A stretch of 47,633 nucleotides of DNA. Origin: an uncultured Bartonella sp. GTDB taxonomy: Bacteria > Pseudomonadota > Alphaproteobacteria > Rhizobiales > Rhizobiaceae. Of the stretch, positions 1 to 9,423 are shown piece by piece (the stretch's first letter is position 1; each line of letters opens with the position of its first letter). Both the position numbers and the translations under genes were made by a program. The stretch is taken from contig CAMLBF010000011.1 of the NCBI GenBank assembly GCA_946478235.1, positions 1 to 47,633 of the forward strand, read 5' to 3'. Under the pieces are notes generated by a model. That model saw only the letters and a program-made list of their open reading frames with translations. It made no database searches and was not told the DNA's origin.

Positions 1-55
1 GACGTTTGACGTTTGACGTTTGACGTTTGACGTTTGACGTTTGACGTTTGACGTT
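1..55. repeat. 7-bp tandem repeat (GACGTTT)n
   Basis: Seven perfect copies of GACGTTT occupy 1-49, followed by a partial eighth copy (50-55). The array begins at the window edge and may extend further left. Read on the + strand every frame meets TGA within 21 bases. Read on the - strand the repeat is open in all three frames as a heptapeptide cycle (KRQTSNV), but no ATG start precedes it. It lies downstream of the mmcB stop codon, in non-coding sequence as far as visible. Confidence 0.95.
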
Positions 56-98
56 GTTTGAATATCTGTGCGATGAATGTCAATTGATTTTACACGCC

Positions 99-602
99 TT
101 AATCTTCTTTATCGGTTTTTTCGTCCGTCAGATCAAATCCATCCAGCTCGGCACGCGTTAAACGACGCATGGACACACGTGAAAGGCGCAACATCAAAGC
201 TTTTCGCTTAGGGGCGGACAAACGGTGTTCCGGTGCTTCCCGCATAATATGCCCATCAAAACCGTCCGCCAAAATGAAACCGCAATCATCAGGAAACATT
301 TCCATAGGAACATCCTGATGGCTGGCAAAATATAATTTATCGCAGTGATTGCGGTAATCTTGCCATTTGTGATCTGCCTTCAAATCAGCAATAGACGATT
401 TAATTTCGACAATAATCACCTCTCCCTTGCGTGTTACACCAATGAGGTCTGCTCGTCGACCGTCTGCAAGAGGCAATTCGCTCAATACAGGTATTCCAAG
501 GCGCAAAAACAATCTTTGCACACCATGGCGAACCAACAAGGCCTTTTCCGATTGGCGGCCATCTTCCAACGGATGTTCTTTATGAAGATTTAGAATCGGC
601 AT
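99..602 (-). CDS. mmcB: MmcB family putative DNA repair endonuclease
   Basis: Small alphaproteobacterial protein of the MmcB family, linked by published Caulobacter work to mitomycin C resistance. The sequence shows a PD-(D/E)XK-like nuclease core: an acidic residue in RRADLIGV (about D52) and IVEIK (about E66, K68) on successive beta strands, followed by a helix. I chose the ATG at 602, which is preceded by GAGG at good spacing. Upstream of it the frame only opens with a TTG at 617. It lies 25 bp downstream of the arylesterase gene on the same strand, so co-transcription is likely. I see no GTTC-N7-GTTC LexA-type box immediately upstream. The nuclease role is inferred from the family. Confidence 0.85.
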   Translation of the reverse strand: MPILNLHKEHPLEDGRQSEKALLVRHGVQRLFLRLGIPVLSELPLADGRRADLIGVTRKGEVIIVEIKSSIADLKADHKWQDYRNHCDKLYFASHQDVPMEMFPDDCGFILADGFDGHIMREAPEHRLSAPKRKALMLRLSRVSMRRLTRAELDGFDLTDEKTDKED

Positions 603-627
603 AAATACTTGCCTCAATTAATTTGCG

Positions 628-1341
628 TTATTGGTGATTTACGCCAAGCCCAGCCAATGTCTTTTCGATGAGGGGCAACATTTTTTCAACCATTGTAGCA
701 ACACCTTTTTCATTGGGGTGCATGCCGTCATCAAGCTGCAAAGTCTGTTGTCCTGCTACGCCGTCTAGAAAAAAAGGATAAAATGCAACATGATATTTAT
801 CAGCCAATCGCTGATAGATTGGATTGAATTTTGCTGCATTTTCTTTTCCCAAATTTGGTGCACTCAACATGCCAACCAGAAGAACAGGTATTTTGCGCTC
901 TTTTAACCGTGCTAGCATAAAATCAAGATTTTGCTCGGTCAAATCAGGTGTAATGCCGCGCAACATATCATTGGCACCAAGTTCCAGAATAACCAATCCA
1001 GTTCCATCGGGTACCGACCAATCAATACGCTCGCGCCCACCAGTTGTTGTATCGGCAGAAATGCCGGCATTTGTTACTGTAACATTGTACCCTTTGGCCT
1101 GTAGGGCATTTTCAAGTTGTGCTGTAAAGGATTTATCGGCAGCCAAACGGTAACCCGCCATTAAACTGTCACCAAACCCCACAATTTGAAATGGTTGCGG
1201 TGGTGTCAAATCATCTTCCAATACACTATCTTGCACATTATCCTGCGGCTCATCCAACGTGATATCTTGCGCCAATGCTGGCGATACCGCGACAAGACCC
1301 CAAACTATTCCCAAAACAGCCCATATTGAAGATCGCAACAT
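628..1341 (-). CDS. tesA: SGNH/GDSL-type arylesterase (TesA-like), exported
   Basis: Periplasmic ester or thioester hydrolase of the TesA/arylesterase group. A Sec signal peptide is visible at residues 1-25 (hydrophobic core, then ALA-Q). All four SGNH blocks can be read: GDSL with nucleophile S59, G93 in NAG, N124 in GAND, and the catalytic D205-x-x-H208 pair in DDGMHPN. An acidic, Gln/Asp-rich linker (residues 26-48) separates the signal peptide from the domain. It is transcribed divergently from an ABC exporter pair, the same layout as tesA and ybbA-ybbP in E. coli, and is followed by mmcB. Physiological substrate is unknown. Confidence 0.9.
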   Translation of the reverse strand: MLRSSIWAVLGIVWGLVAVSPALAQDITLDEPQDNVQDSVLEDDLTPPQPFQIVGFGDSLMAGYRLAADKSFTAQLENALQAKGYNVTVTNAGISADTTTGGRERIDWSVPDGTGLVILELGANDMLRGITPDLTEQNLDFMLARLKERKIPVLLVGMLSAPNLGKENAAKFNPIYQRLADKYHVAFYPFFLDGVAGQQTLQLDDGMHPNEKGVATMVEKMLPLIEKTLAGLGVNHQ

Positions 1342-1412
1342 TTATTTACCTGTTTGCGTTAGATAGGATTACAATATTAATTCAGCTTTTGACATAAAAA
1401 CAGGAGTTATTT

Positions 1413-2099
1413 ATGGCAAGCCCACTGGTTGAACTAAAAAATATCGATTTGACCTTAGGTGATGGTGCGGCAAGAGTCCATGTTCTAAAAAATTTGTCGT
1501 TGCATATTTCCCAAGGGGAAACAGTGGGCATTGTCGGGCCATCGGGGTCTGGTAAATCAACACTTCTTATGGTTCTTGCAGGACTTGAAAAAGTTGACAA
1601 GGGCATGATTACAATTGCTAAGCAACGCATTGACCAAATGTCGGAAGATGAAGTTGCGACTTTTCGCGGAAAACATGTCGGCATTGTCTTTCAGTCATTC
1701 CAACTTATACCCAATATGACGGCTTTGGAAAATGCCGCTGTGCCGCTAGAATTGGCTGGGCGCAAAGATGCTTTTTCTGTTGCACAAAAAGAGCTTGAAG
1801 CTGTTGGTCTTGGGCATAGACTGCATCATTACCCAAGTATGTTATCTGGTGGGGAGCAGCAACGTGTTGCAATAGCCCGTGCGCTTGCCCCTAACCCAGA
1901 TATTCTTGTTGCTGATGAACCAACGGGAAATCTCGATACAAAAACCGGACAGATTATTGCCGACCTTCTTTTCAGTCGCGCGCAAAAACACGGACTAACA
2001 ACAATTCTTGTTACACATGATCTTGCATTGGCTGCGCGTTGTAGGCGACAGATACATATGCAAAATGGTGTCATTCATGATGGTAAGGAGCTTGATTGA
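1413..2099 (+). CDS. ybbA: ABC transporter ATP-binding protein (YbbA/LolD-like)
   Basis: ATPase subunit of an exporter of the LolD/MacB/YbbA group. Walker A is GPSGSGKST (residues 42-50), the Q-loop glutamine is Q94, the signature is LSGGEQQ (144-150), Walker B is ILVADEP (164-170) and the switch histidine is H202. Length (228 aa) is normal for the group. Start ATG is preceded by AGGAG at 1402-1406. Its stop overlaps the start of the FtsX-like permease, so the two are translationally coupled and surely form one transporter. Substrate is not known; the divergent arylesterase suggests envelope lipid or ester metabolism. Confidence 0.92.
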   Translation: MASPLVELKNIDLTLGDGAARVHVLKNLSLHISQGETVGIVGPSGSGKSTLLMVLAGLEKVDKGMITIAKQRIDQMSEDEVATFRGKHVGIVFQSFQLIPNMTALENAAVPLELAGRKDAFSVAQKELEAVGLGHRLHHYPSMLSGGEQQRVAIARALAPNPDILVADEPTGNLDTKTGQIIADLLFSRAQKHGLTTILVTHDLALAARCRRQIHMQNGVIHDGKELD

Positions 2100-4648
2100 T
2101 GACCCGATTGCAAGAGCTTTTGCTTTGTTGGCGGTTTGCATTGCGCGAAATGCGTAGCGGCTTAAAAGGATTTTATATTTTTTTAGCGTGCATCGCATTA
2201 GGAGTTGCCTCAATTGGCGGTATCAACGGCATATCAAACAATATTTCGCATGAAATTACCCAACAAGGGCAGATTATTCTTGCAGGCGATATGCGCTTCA
2301 GTTCCACACAAAGTGAAGCCAATGAAAAAGAAATGTCTTTTTTAAAAAAGACAGGCAATGTTTCCACCTCAATCCAATTACGCTCCATGGCAAGACGGAT
2401 TGACACTGGCGATCAAACATTGGTGGAAATAAAAGCTGTAGACGGCGTTTATCCGCTTTACGGCACACTCAAAACAACACCACAAATCAAAACATCAGAC
2501 TTGTTTGCCAAAGTTGGTAGCAATTACGGGGCAGTTGTTCCGCAATTGCTTCTTGACCGATTGCAGCTTCATGTTGGCGACACAATCAATATAGGCAATG
2601 CCAACCTCATTATTCGGGCAGTTTTAGACGATGAACCGGATTTATTGTCGGAAGGTTTCCAGCTTGGTCCCCGTGTATTCATGTCGTTAGACGCGCTTCA
2701 GGCAACAGGACTTCTGCAACCGGGTAGTCTGCGCACATTTGTTTACAAACTCGCCATTCCCGATGCTTCTGATAAAAATCTTAAAGCGCTTGCTAAAGAG
2801 AGCAAAAATGCAATATTCGACAGCGGTTGGACCATTCGCACCCGTTTACAAGCAGCACCAGCGTTAACCAGTGACGTTGAGCGGTTTTCAAGTTTTCTTA
2901 CCCTTATCGGCTTAACCGCACTGATTGTTGGTGGTGTTGGCATTGCCAATGCCGTGCGCAGTTATATGGATAAAAAACAATCCGTCATCGCAACGTTTAA
3001 AGCGCTTGGCGCTTCCCGCCGCATGATATTTGCAATTTACTTTTCGCAAATCATGCTCATTGCATTTATTGGAATTATTTTCGGACTTGTTATCGCTGTT
3101 ATATTACCCTTCATCGTAAACGCTGTTATGCGCCTATATCTGCCATTCTTCAACGAAACGCACATATATCCATCTGGCTTGGTGACATCGATTGTTTTTG
3201 CACTCTTAACAACGGCTGTTTTTTCTATTCTGCCATTAGCAAAATCATATTCCACGCCGGTTACAAGCCTATTGCGACCATTTAGAAAATCTACTCGAAA
3301 ATTTCAAGAAAAACGGGCTTGGTTTTCCATTATATTGCTTTTTATCGTCATTATATTGCTGGCATTTTTCACCGCATATGATCGTCGGTTGGCTGTTATT
3401 TTTATGGCCGTTACCATGGTTATTTTTGTTATATTGAATGGGCTAGCCTTTTTAATCCAATACTTTGCCAAAAAATGCTCCCATATCCGCTCCACAACAT
3501 TAAGGCTGGCTGTCACCAATATCTATAGGCCAGCTGCGCTGACACCTTCCGTTGTTATGGCACTAGGACTCGGATTAACACTATTGATGGTGTTAGCCAC
3601 AATTGATGGCAATCTTCGCAATCAACTCAGCCATTCTGTTTCTGAAAAAGCACCAGATTTCTTTTTTATGGACATAACAAAGAATGATGTTGAAGCATTT
3701 TCAAACTTTATCAAGAGTTATGATCCTGATGGCAAGATAGACATTATGCCCACATTACGAGCGCGTATTGTAAAGCTCAATAACATTGCGGCAAATGATG
3801 CAAAAGTTCATCCCGATAGCGCATGGGTTTTACGTGGTGATCGCAATATTACCTATTCGGATATTATGCCGAAAGATGTAAAAATATCTGAAGGAGAATG
3901 GTGGCATTCCAATATTGGTTCTGAAACCCAAGTGTCATTTTCACAAAAAGAAGGCCACGAACTGGGACTTAAATTGGGTGACACGATTACTGTCAATGTT
4001 CTTGGTCATGAATTGACTGCCAAAGTTACCAACTTCCGTGATGTTGATTGGAATTCATTCAATATGAATTTTGTAATGATTTTTTCACCGCAAATATTGA
4101 AGAATGCGCCCCATGTCTGGCTTGCTACCTTCAAGAATGGTGCAAAACAAAATCTCGATGAAGCCAGTTTTATGCGGGAAATTTCACATCGTTTTCCATC
4201 CATTACGGTTGTACCTGTCCATCAGGTTCTATCTGATGCCAGCAACCTGATAAACCAAATAAGCACGGCCATTCGTGCGTCGTCTTCCATTGCATTATTG
4301 GCATCTATTCTTGTGCTTGCCGGCGCATTGTCAGCGTCAAACCGTGCACGTGCCCATGATGCAGTAATATTAAAAATGTTGGGCGCCACACGCTCAACGC
4401 TGATGAAAGCCTATATTTATGAATATGCGCTTTTGGGATTAATAACGGCAACCTTTGCTTTTATCTTTGGTGGTTTGGCAGGCTGCGCTATCGCCCACTA
4501 TAAAATGGAAATATCAAGCCCCCATTTGATGTGGAGCACTGGATTTACCGTTATAATAACATCTTTGATTTTAAGTATTGGCTTTGGCTTAATTGGAACA
4601 TGGAAAATTTTGAGTGAAAAGCCATCACGTTTTCTTAAAGATTTGTAA
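2099..4648 (+). CDS. ybbP: FtsX-like ABC transporter permease (YbbP-like)
   Basis: Large permease partner of the preceding ATPase. It has an N-terminal membrane segment (about residues 20-45), a long periplasmic MacB-type domain, two FtsX blocks (first around residues 265-380, second at the C-terminus, with SNRARAHDAVILKMLGATRS typical of the group), and a further hydrophobic region in the middle. About 849 aa, matching the usual double-FtsX YbbP length. The ATG at 2099 overlaps the TGA of the ATPase by one base; an in-frame TTG at 2096 is an alternative start. No gene follows for about 160 bp. Confidence 0.9.
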   Translation: MTRLQELLLCWRFALREMRSGLKGFYIFLACIALGVASIGGINGISNNISHEITQQGQIILAGDMRFSSTQSEANEKEMSFLKKTGNVSTSIQLRSMARRIDTGDQTLVEIKAVDGVYPLYGTLKTTPQIKTSDLFAKVGSNYGAVVPQLLLDRLQLHVGDTINIGNANLIIRAVLDDEPDLLSEGFQLGPRVFMSLDALQATGLLQPGSLRTFVYKLAIPDASDKNLKALAKESKNAIFDSGWTIRTRLQAAPALTSDVERFSSFLTLIGLTALIVGGVGIANAVRSYMDKKQSVIATFKALGASRRMIFAIYFSQIMLIAFIGIIFGLVIAVILPFIVNAVMRLYLPFFNETHIYPSGLVTSIVFALLTTAVFSILPLAKSYSTPVTSLLRPFRKSTRKFQEKRAWFSIILLFIVIILLAFFTAYDRRLAVIFMAVTMVIFVILNGLAFLIQYFAKKCSHIRSTTLRLAVTNIYRPAALTPSVVMALGLGLTLLMVLATIDGNLRNQLSHSVSEKAPDFFFMDITKNDVEAFSNFIKSYDPDGKIDIMPTLRARIVKLNNIAANDAKVHPDSAWVLRGDRNITYSDIMPKDVKISEGEWWHSNIGSETQVSFSQKEGHELGLKLGDTITVNVLGHELTAKVTNFRDVDWNSFNMNFVMIFSPQILKNAPHVWLATFKNGAKQNLDEASFMREISHRFPSITVVPVHQVLSDASNLINQISTAIRASSSIALLASILVLAGALSASNRARAHDAVILKMLGATRSTLMKAYIYEYALLGLITATFAFIFGGLAGCAIAHYKMEISSPHLMWSTGFTVIITSLILSIGFGLIGTWKILSEKPSRFLKDL

Positions 4649-4812
4649 GCTTTAGTAATGATATAATGACTTGAAATTTATTGAAGAGTTTCCCATAATA
4701 CTTAACACGCATGCTGGGGTTCCGCCAGCGGCGCGCGGGATGAATGGAAAAGCATATATTGAAAATTTCATTTCTCGACACCGGACGGAACACACGCTAG
4801 AGGAAGATTTAT

Positions 4813-5586
4813 ATGCAAGATTTTAAAAACTTACGTTCAGCTACAGTCGAACATGCAGATGCTTCGATTGATCAAGGTTTACGCAGCTATATGCTGGGCG
4901 TTTATAATACGATGGCAATCGGCTTGGTTATTACAGGCATTGCTGCATTTGTTATATCGTCATTGGCAACCACAACTGATCCTGCGTCAGCTGTTGGGAT
5001 TATGCGCAATGGTGTTTTGTTGACCCAATTCGGTGTGACATTCTATACATCACCATTTTCTTATGTTGTTATGTTTGCACCATTGGTAGCGGTGTTATTT
5101 TTAAGTATTAGAATTGATTCTTTAAGCACCAGTACAGCTCGTGCGGTATTTTTTGGTTATGCTGCACTTGTTGGGCTTTCTCTGTCATCTATTATTTTAC
5201 GCTACACACCAGGTAGCATCACACAAACCTTCTTTATAACGGCAGCAGCTTTTGGTTCTCTTTCGCTTTATGGCTACACAACAAAGCGTGATTTAACCGG
5301 CTTGGGCTCTTTCCTATTTATGGGATTGATCGGTATTCTATTGGCAATGATTGTCAATATTTTCCTTGGTTCAAGCGCCCTTCAATTTGCTATATCCGTT
5401 ATTGGTGTGCTGATTTTTGCTGGCTTAACAGCTTATGACACACAAACAATCAAATTGATGTATTACGAAGGTGACGAGGTTGAATCTCGTGGTCGTAAAG
5501 TTGTTATGGGAGCATTGACGCTCTATCTCGACTTCATCAACATGTTTGTGTTCCTACTACAATTCTTAGGCCAAAATCGCGACTAA
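4813..5586 (+). CDS. Bax inhibitor-1/YccA family inner-membrane protein
   Basis: Polytopic protein of the BI-1 family (YccA/YbhL relatives), 257 aa. Seven hydrophobic helices are visible, roughly at residues 31-52, 84-101, 109-130, 136-155, 164-185, 190-211 and 234-253, with the family motif GLTAYDTQTIK after the sixth and a conserved terminal block LYLDFINMFVFLLQFLG. Start is preceded by AGGAAG at 4801-4806. It is monocistronic and followed by a strong hairpin. Bacterial members are proposed to act as pH-sensitive calcium channels or FtsH modulators; the role here is not shown. Confidence 0.92.
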   Translation: MQDFKNLRSATVEHADASIDQGLRSYMLGVYNTMAIGLVITGIAAFVISSLATTTDPASAVGIMRNGVLLTQFGVTFYTSPFSYVVMFAPLVAVLFLSIRIDSLSTSTARAVFFGYAALVGLSLSSIILRYTPGSITQTFFITAAAFGSLSLYGYTTKRDLTGLGSFLFMGLIGILLAMIVNIFLGSSALQFAISVIGVLIFAGLTAYDTQTIKLMYYEGDEVESRGRKVVMGALTLYLDFINMFVFLLQFLGQNRD

Positions 5587-5614
5587 TTTGTCCCGTTTAA
5601 TTGGTGATATTTTA

Positions 5615-5640
5615 AGCCCCGTAACAGCTGTTACGGGGCT
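5615..5640 (+). terminator. Hairpin downstream of the BI-1 gene
   Basis: Perfect inverted repeat AGCCCCGTAAC-AGCT-GTTACGGGGCT (11-bp stem) starting 28 bases after the stop codon and followed by TTCATT. The tail is only weakly T-rich, so it may act as a bidirectional terminator between the BI-1 gene and the convergent DUF2794 gene. Confidence 0.75.
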
Positions 5641-5700
5641 TTCATTATGATTGACCAATTTTATTGATGTTTATTGCGGTAAAAACTCAAGCTATAAAAG

Positions 5701-6072
5701 CTAAACAAGTTTGAGAAGTTTTTTATCGAAAACTCTTAAAACATTTTGCAACTCATGCCCGCGTTTTAAAATCATGCCGGTTGCAGCAATAACACTATAA
5801 GCACCTTGTTTATTTGATAATCTTGGGCATTTCTCAACCCTATAAAGGGGAACTTCGCTCGAACGTCGAAAAATAGAAAATACCGCCTTGTCATCAAGAT
5901 GGTCTATTGCATAATCCCGCCATTCACCAGCCGCCACCATTTGCCCATAGATGCGCAAAATAGCATTAAGTTCAATACGGTTAAAGGCAACAGGACCTGC
6001 TTGCTTCTGCGTTGCAGGCTGCTGCGAGAATGCTGTAATGATAATTGCTTCATTATCACTGTCGTTCATCAT
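5701..6072 (-). CDS. DUF2794 family protein
   Basis: Short soluble protein (123 aa) matching the alphaproteobacterial DUF2794 family by its core NRIELNAILRIYGQMVAAGE, followed by WRDYAIDHLDDKAVFSIFRR and VPLYRVEKCP. No signal peptide or membrane segment. Two Met codons stand in tandem at the start, with AGAGA upstream. Function unknown. It is convergent with the BI-1 gene and divergent from the EEP-family gene, so it is likely a single-gene unit. Confidence 0.85.
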   Translation of the reverse strand: MMNDSDNEAIIITAFSQQPATQKQAGPVAFNRIELNAILRIYGQMVAAGEWRDYAIDHLDDKAVFSIFRRSSEVPLYRVEKCPRLSNKQGAYSVIAATGMILKRGHELQNVLRVFDKKLLKLV

Positions 6073-6258
6073 TATCTCTACCGTGACCTATCAAGGATAC
6101 AGGATATAGTAAAAGAATAGACCTAGTTTCCAAAAAATCCTAATTTTTCTTTCGTAAATTATATCACAATCCATTAATCAAGATAAAAGGTGGTTGCTGA
6201 TTTATAATGATAATACTTGCGCTTTATGTGTGATAGCGGCATATTCCACGGTGATTAA

Positions 6259-7167
6259 ATGAGGAGACCTATTTCCTCGCAAAAGAAACAAATGATTGAC
6301 GTTCTTAAAAATAAAAAGCTTCACTGGCCTAACCAGTTAAACCAGAAAACACTTCACGATAGAATTTTGCGTGCTATTCGCAACCGGCAAGGCCATCGCC
6401 CAGCAGAGGCAGATTGCGATACTTATGACACAATAGTCGCGTCGTATAATGTTCACAAATGCGTCGGTACCGACAAAGTTTTTGACCCTAAAAGGATTGT
6501 GCGCGTTATAGCCGAGCTCGATGCCGATATTATGGCTCTACAAGAAGCAGACAAACGTTTTGGCGAAAGAATAGGATTACTTGACCTTAATTATTTGAAG
6601 GCTGAAACTGGCCTCATTCCTGTGCCGATCAACACAATGTCGCCTAACGGACATGGCTGGCACGGTAATGCTTTGTTTATGCGCAATGGCAAGGTCAATG
6701 ATATTGTGCAAATCAACCTACCAGGTGTTGAACCGCGAGGGGCACTTATCGTTGAACTGGCAATGCCAGCCGGCGACATACGTATTGTTGCCGCCCATTT
6801 TGGCCTTTTGCATCACTCTCGCATCAAGCAGGCAAAGGTTATCCTTTCGCTGTTACAAACGCGCAAGATTATGCCGACAATCATGGTGGGTGATCTTAAT
6901 GAATGGCGTATCGGAAAAACATCATCATTGGCCAGTCTTGAATCCTTTTTTGACTTAAGATTAGGGACACTGCCAAGTTTTCCTTCGCGCTTTCCTGTTT
7001 TGGCACTTGATAGGGTTTTTGCCTATCCGCACCAATTGGTATCGAATATTGAAATTCATAACACAGCACTTGCCCGTGTTGCATCAGACCACTTGCCGAT
7101 CAAAGCAAAAATAGACCTTGCTGGTGCCACAACTTTTCTTAAAGATACGGTGACCCCAGCCAAATAA
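6259..7167 (+). CDS. Endonuclease/exonuclease/phosphatase (EEP) family protein
   Basis: Metal-dependent phosphodiesterase of the DNase I-like fold, 302 aa. Catalytic blocks: N64 in ASYNVHKC, E96 in ALQEAD, H180 in VAAHFG, D212 and N214 in VGDLNEW, D251 in ALDRVF, and D277-H278 in ASDHLP. The first 55 residues are basic and not part of the domain, so the true start could lie downstream (Met12 at 6292). No signal peptide. Its 3' end overlaps the 3' end of the cardiolipin synthase gene by 29 bp. The substrate (nucleic acid, inositol phosphate or phospholipid head group) cannot be told from sequence; the phospholipid-gene neighbour is suggestive only. Confidence 0.88.
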   Translation: MRRPISSQKKQMIDVLKNKKLHWPNQLNQKTLHDRILRAIRNRQGHRPAEADCDTYDTIVASYNVHKCVGTDKVFDPKRIVRVIAELDADIMALQEADKRFGERIGLLDLNYLKAETGLIPVPINTMSPNGHGWHGNALFMRNGKVNDIVQINLPGVEPRGALIVELAMPAGDIRIVAAHFGLLHHSRIKQAKVILSLLQTRKIMPTIMVGDLNEWRIGKTSSLASLESFFDLRLGTLPSFPSRFPVLALDRVFAYPHQLVSNIEIHNTALARVASDHLPIKAKIDLAGATTFLKDTVTPAK

Positions 7168-8599
7168 TCTTATCAATCAAACGGAATAAAAAGGGGCGTT
7201 TAACCAGATCTTCCATAAGAACCTGACGCGAATCCTTTTGCTCTTTGGCTATTTTTTCAGAAAGAGAATGCGATAAGGATTCATCAAAAACTTCCATATC
7301 GATTTCAAAATTCAATCTTAAAGAACGCGCATCAAGATTTGATGAGCCAACATAGCTCCACCTATCATCAATCGCTATCAGTTTGGAATGATTGAATGGA
7401 CCATTGGCGCGCCAAATCCGACAGCCATCTTGTAAAAGTTGGTCAAATTGCGCACGCATCGCCCGATCAACCAATTTAAGATTGTTGTTTCCCGGCACAA
7501 CAATATCAACTTCAACACCACGACGTGCCGCGGTTACCAATCCGCTAATCAATTCACGATCAGGAAGCAAATAAGGTGTCATAATTCTAATATGCTTTTC
7601 AGCCAGTGAAAACGCACCGATTAACATACGTTGATTGGTTTCCATCAACCGGTCGGGTCCTGTTGGAACAACGCGCACACACATGCCTTCATTCGGTTTG
7701 CATTTGGGGGATGGTATCGACCAGTTTTTGTCATCAAGAGCTTCACCTGTTGCAAAACACCAATCATTGGAAGCAACTCTGAATAAGTCTATTACCGCTG
7801 GCCCTTCTACCTTGAAATGTGTGTCATCTGCGGTTTTTTCTCCGCTTAATTTATGAGAAAACCCTGCGCGAATATTCATTCCACCCGTGAATGCGACACT
7901 GTTATCGACAACAAGTATTTTACGGTGTGTTCTTAAATTGGCATAAGGCAGCCTAAGCCCCATAATGATATTGCCATTAAAGACAGCAACCGGCACTTTT
8001 TCCCTGCGCAAATCACGAACGATACTGGGTATTGAATAACGCGCACCGACAGCATCTATCAAAACACGAACAGCAACGCCACGTTTAACCGCCGCGGACA
8101 GAGCTTTGACGAAGCGCTCCCCCATCTCGTCACGATCAAAGATATAAGATTCAAGAATGAGGCAGTTACGCGCTCCTTCAATAGCGGACAACATGGCACC
8201 ATAAGCCTCGTCACCATTATCAAATACGTGCAGCTTATTTCCTGAAGTAATCCGCCCAAGACTGACATGGTCACCCAATCTTTTCATAGGCAATGCCAGT
8301 CGACCAAAACGCTGTAAAATATCCTCGTTGCTACAGTCATAATCAACGATGCGAGCATGCCCCTTACCCGCAACATGACGATGCTTTTCATTAACTGCGC
8401 GGTTACGCATACGGTTGACACCAAAAACCGCATATATCAAAGCACCAAGTATGGGGGAAAGTAATATGACACCAACCCAACCAATAGCCGAACGAACTTC
8501 CTGTTTGGTCATTGTTGCGTGAATAGCTGCCACAAGTCCTAAAACAAGCGACAAAAGTGCAAGGATATGGGGCCAATAATTTTCAAGAAACAAATCCAT
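7139..8599 (-). CDS. cls: Cardiolipin synthase (phospholipase D family)
   Basis: Membrane enzyme condensing two phosphatidylglycerols into cardiolipin, or a close PLD-type relative. Two N-terminal membrane helices (about residues 10-28 and 38-60, the PLD nuclease N-terminal domain) precede two HKD catalytic motifs: H225-K227-D232 (THRKILVVDNS) and H404-K406-D411 (NHSKLIAIDDR), each followed by the family GGMN or GSSN. Length of 486 aa is typical of ClsA. Convergent with, and overlapping, the EEP gene; the upstream side faces the divergent HdeD gene. Confidence 0.93.
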   Translation of the reverse strand: MDLFLENYWPHILALLSLVLGLVAAIHATMTKQEVRSAIGWVGVILLSPILGALIYAVFGVNRMRNRAVNEKHRHVAGKGHARIVDYDCSNEDILQRFGRLALPMKRLGDHVSLGRITSGNKLHVFDNGDEAYGAMLSAIEGARNCLILESYIFDRDEMGERFVKALSAAVKRGVAVRVLIDAVGARYSIPSIVRDLRREKVPVAVFNGNIIMGLRLPYANLRTHRKILVVDNSVAFTGGMNIRAGFSHKLSGEKTADDTHFKVEGPAVIDLFRVASNDWCFATGEALDDKNWSIPSPKCKPNEGMCVRVVPTGPDRLMETNQRMLIGAFSLAEKHIRIMTPYLLPDRELISGLVTAARRGVEVDIVVPGNNNLKLVDRAMRAQFDQLLQDGCRIWRANGPFNHSKLIAIDDRWSYVGSSNLDARSLRLNFEIDMEVFDESLSHSLSEKIAKEQKDSRQVLMEDLVKRPFLFRLIDKIIWLGSPYL

Positions 8600-8789
8600 A
8601 AATTACTTACTTCTCGCTACTGTTGAAAAACTGTTGTTACCGTAATTGTGATCAAGTGTCTCTGTTCATACGATATTTACAACATATATTTAGAGTAAAG
8701 ACGATAAAAGATGCCAATGCTTTTTTCTAAACAGCAATGGCATAATAACTTTAGTTTCGAAACATTCATTTTGAAAAGGAAAAATAATC

Positions 8790-9362
8790 GTGAGAGCAGA
8801 CAATTTGAATCTTCCTATTAACGGAAGAGAACTCGCGAGCAAATGGGGATGGTTTATGGCTATGGGAATCCTCCTACTTGTTGTAGGGGTGATAGCAGCT
8901 TTTACGCTGCCTTTTGCCACAACGGCCGTAACAATTTATATTGGTATTATGATGCTTTTTGGCGGTGCTATTCAAACCGTTCATGCGTTTAGTGTAAAAA
9001 GTTGGGGGCGTTTTTTCTACTGGCTTATTGCTGGCCTACTTTACACAATTGGCGCCATTGTTTGTCTTGTTGAGCCAATCCTAGCGGCCGCTTTTTTCAC
9101 ATTTCTTTTGGGATTTTTGCTGATAGTCGCCGGCGTAATCCGCATTGTGGTCGGATTCCAAAGTCGTGGGGTCAGAGGTTATGGCTGGATTATTGCAGCT
9201 GGTATCATCACCGCAATAGCCGGTCTTATTATTACAACCGGTTGGCCTTTCAATAGCCTTTGGGTATTAGGCTTGTTCCTGTCCATTGATCTGATTTTCC
9301 AAGGCTGGAGCTGGATTGCATTTTCGCTTGGACTACGCGCCCTGAAAAACCTTGGCGAATAA
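8790..9362 (+). CDS. HdeD family membrane protein (DUF308)
   Basis: Integral membrane protein of 190 aa with six hydrophobic stretches and the internal pseudo-repeat of the HdeD/DUF308 family (GILLLVVGVIAAF, then GFLLIVAGVIRIVVGF). GTG start at 8790, preceded by an AAAAGGAAAA stretch around 8775-8784. In E. coli HdeD is an acid-stress membrane protein; no regulatory evidence for that is seen here. Confidence 0.88.
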   Translation: MRADNLNLPINGRELASKWGWFMAMGILLLVVGVIAAFTLPFATTAVTIYIGIMMLFGGAIQTVHAFSVKSWGRFFYWLIAGLLYTIGAIVCLVEPILAAAFFTFLLGFLLIVAGVIRIVVGFQSRGVRGYGWIIAAGIITAIAGLIITTGWPFNSLWVLGLFLSIDLIFQGWSWIAFSLGLRALKNLGE

Positions 9363-9423
9363 AAGAATTTTGCATTTATAGAAGGGAAAGATATGAATCT
9401 TCCCCTTCTATTTTTTGATGATA

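Noticed and set aside
1..55. CRISPR array at the left edge
   Set aside because: The unit is 7 bp with no spacers; it is a simple tandem repeat.
2096..2098. TTG at 2096 as start of the YbbP-like permease
   Set aside because: The adjacent ATG at 2099 is the more usual codon and gives the common stop-start overlap; the difference is one residue.
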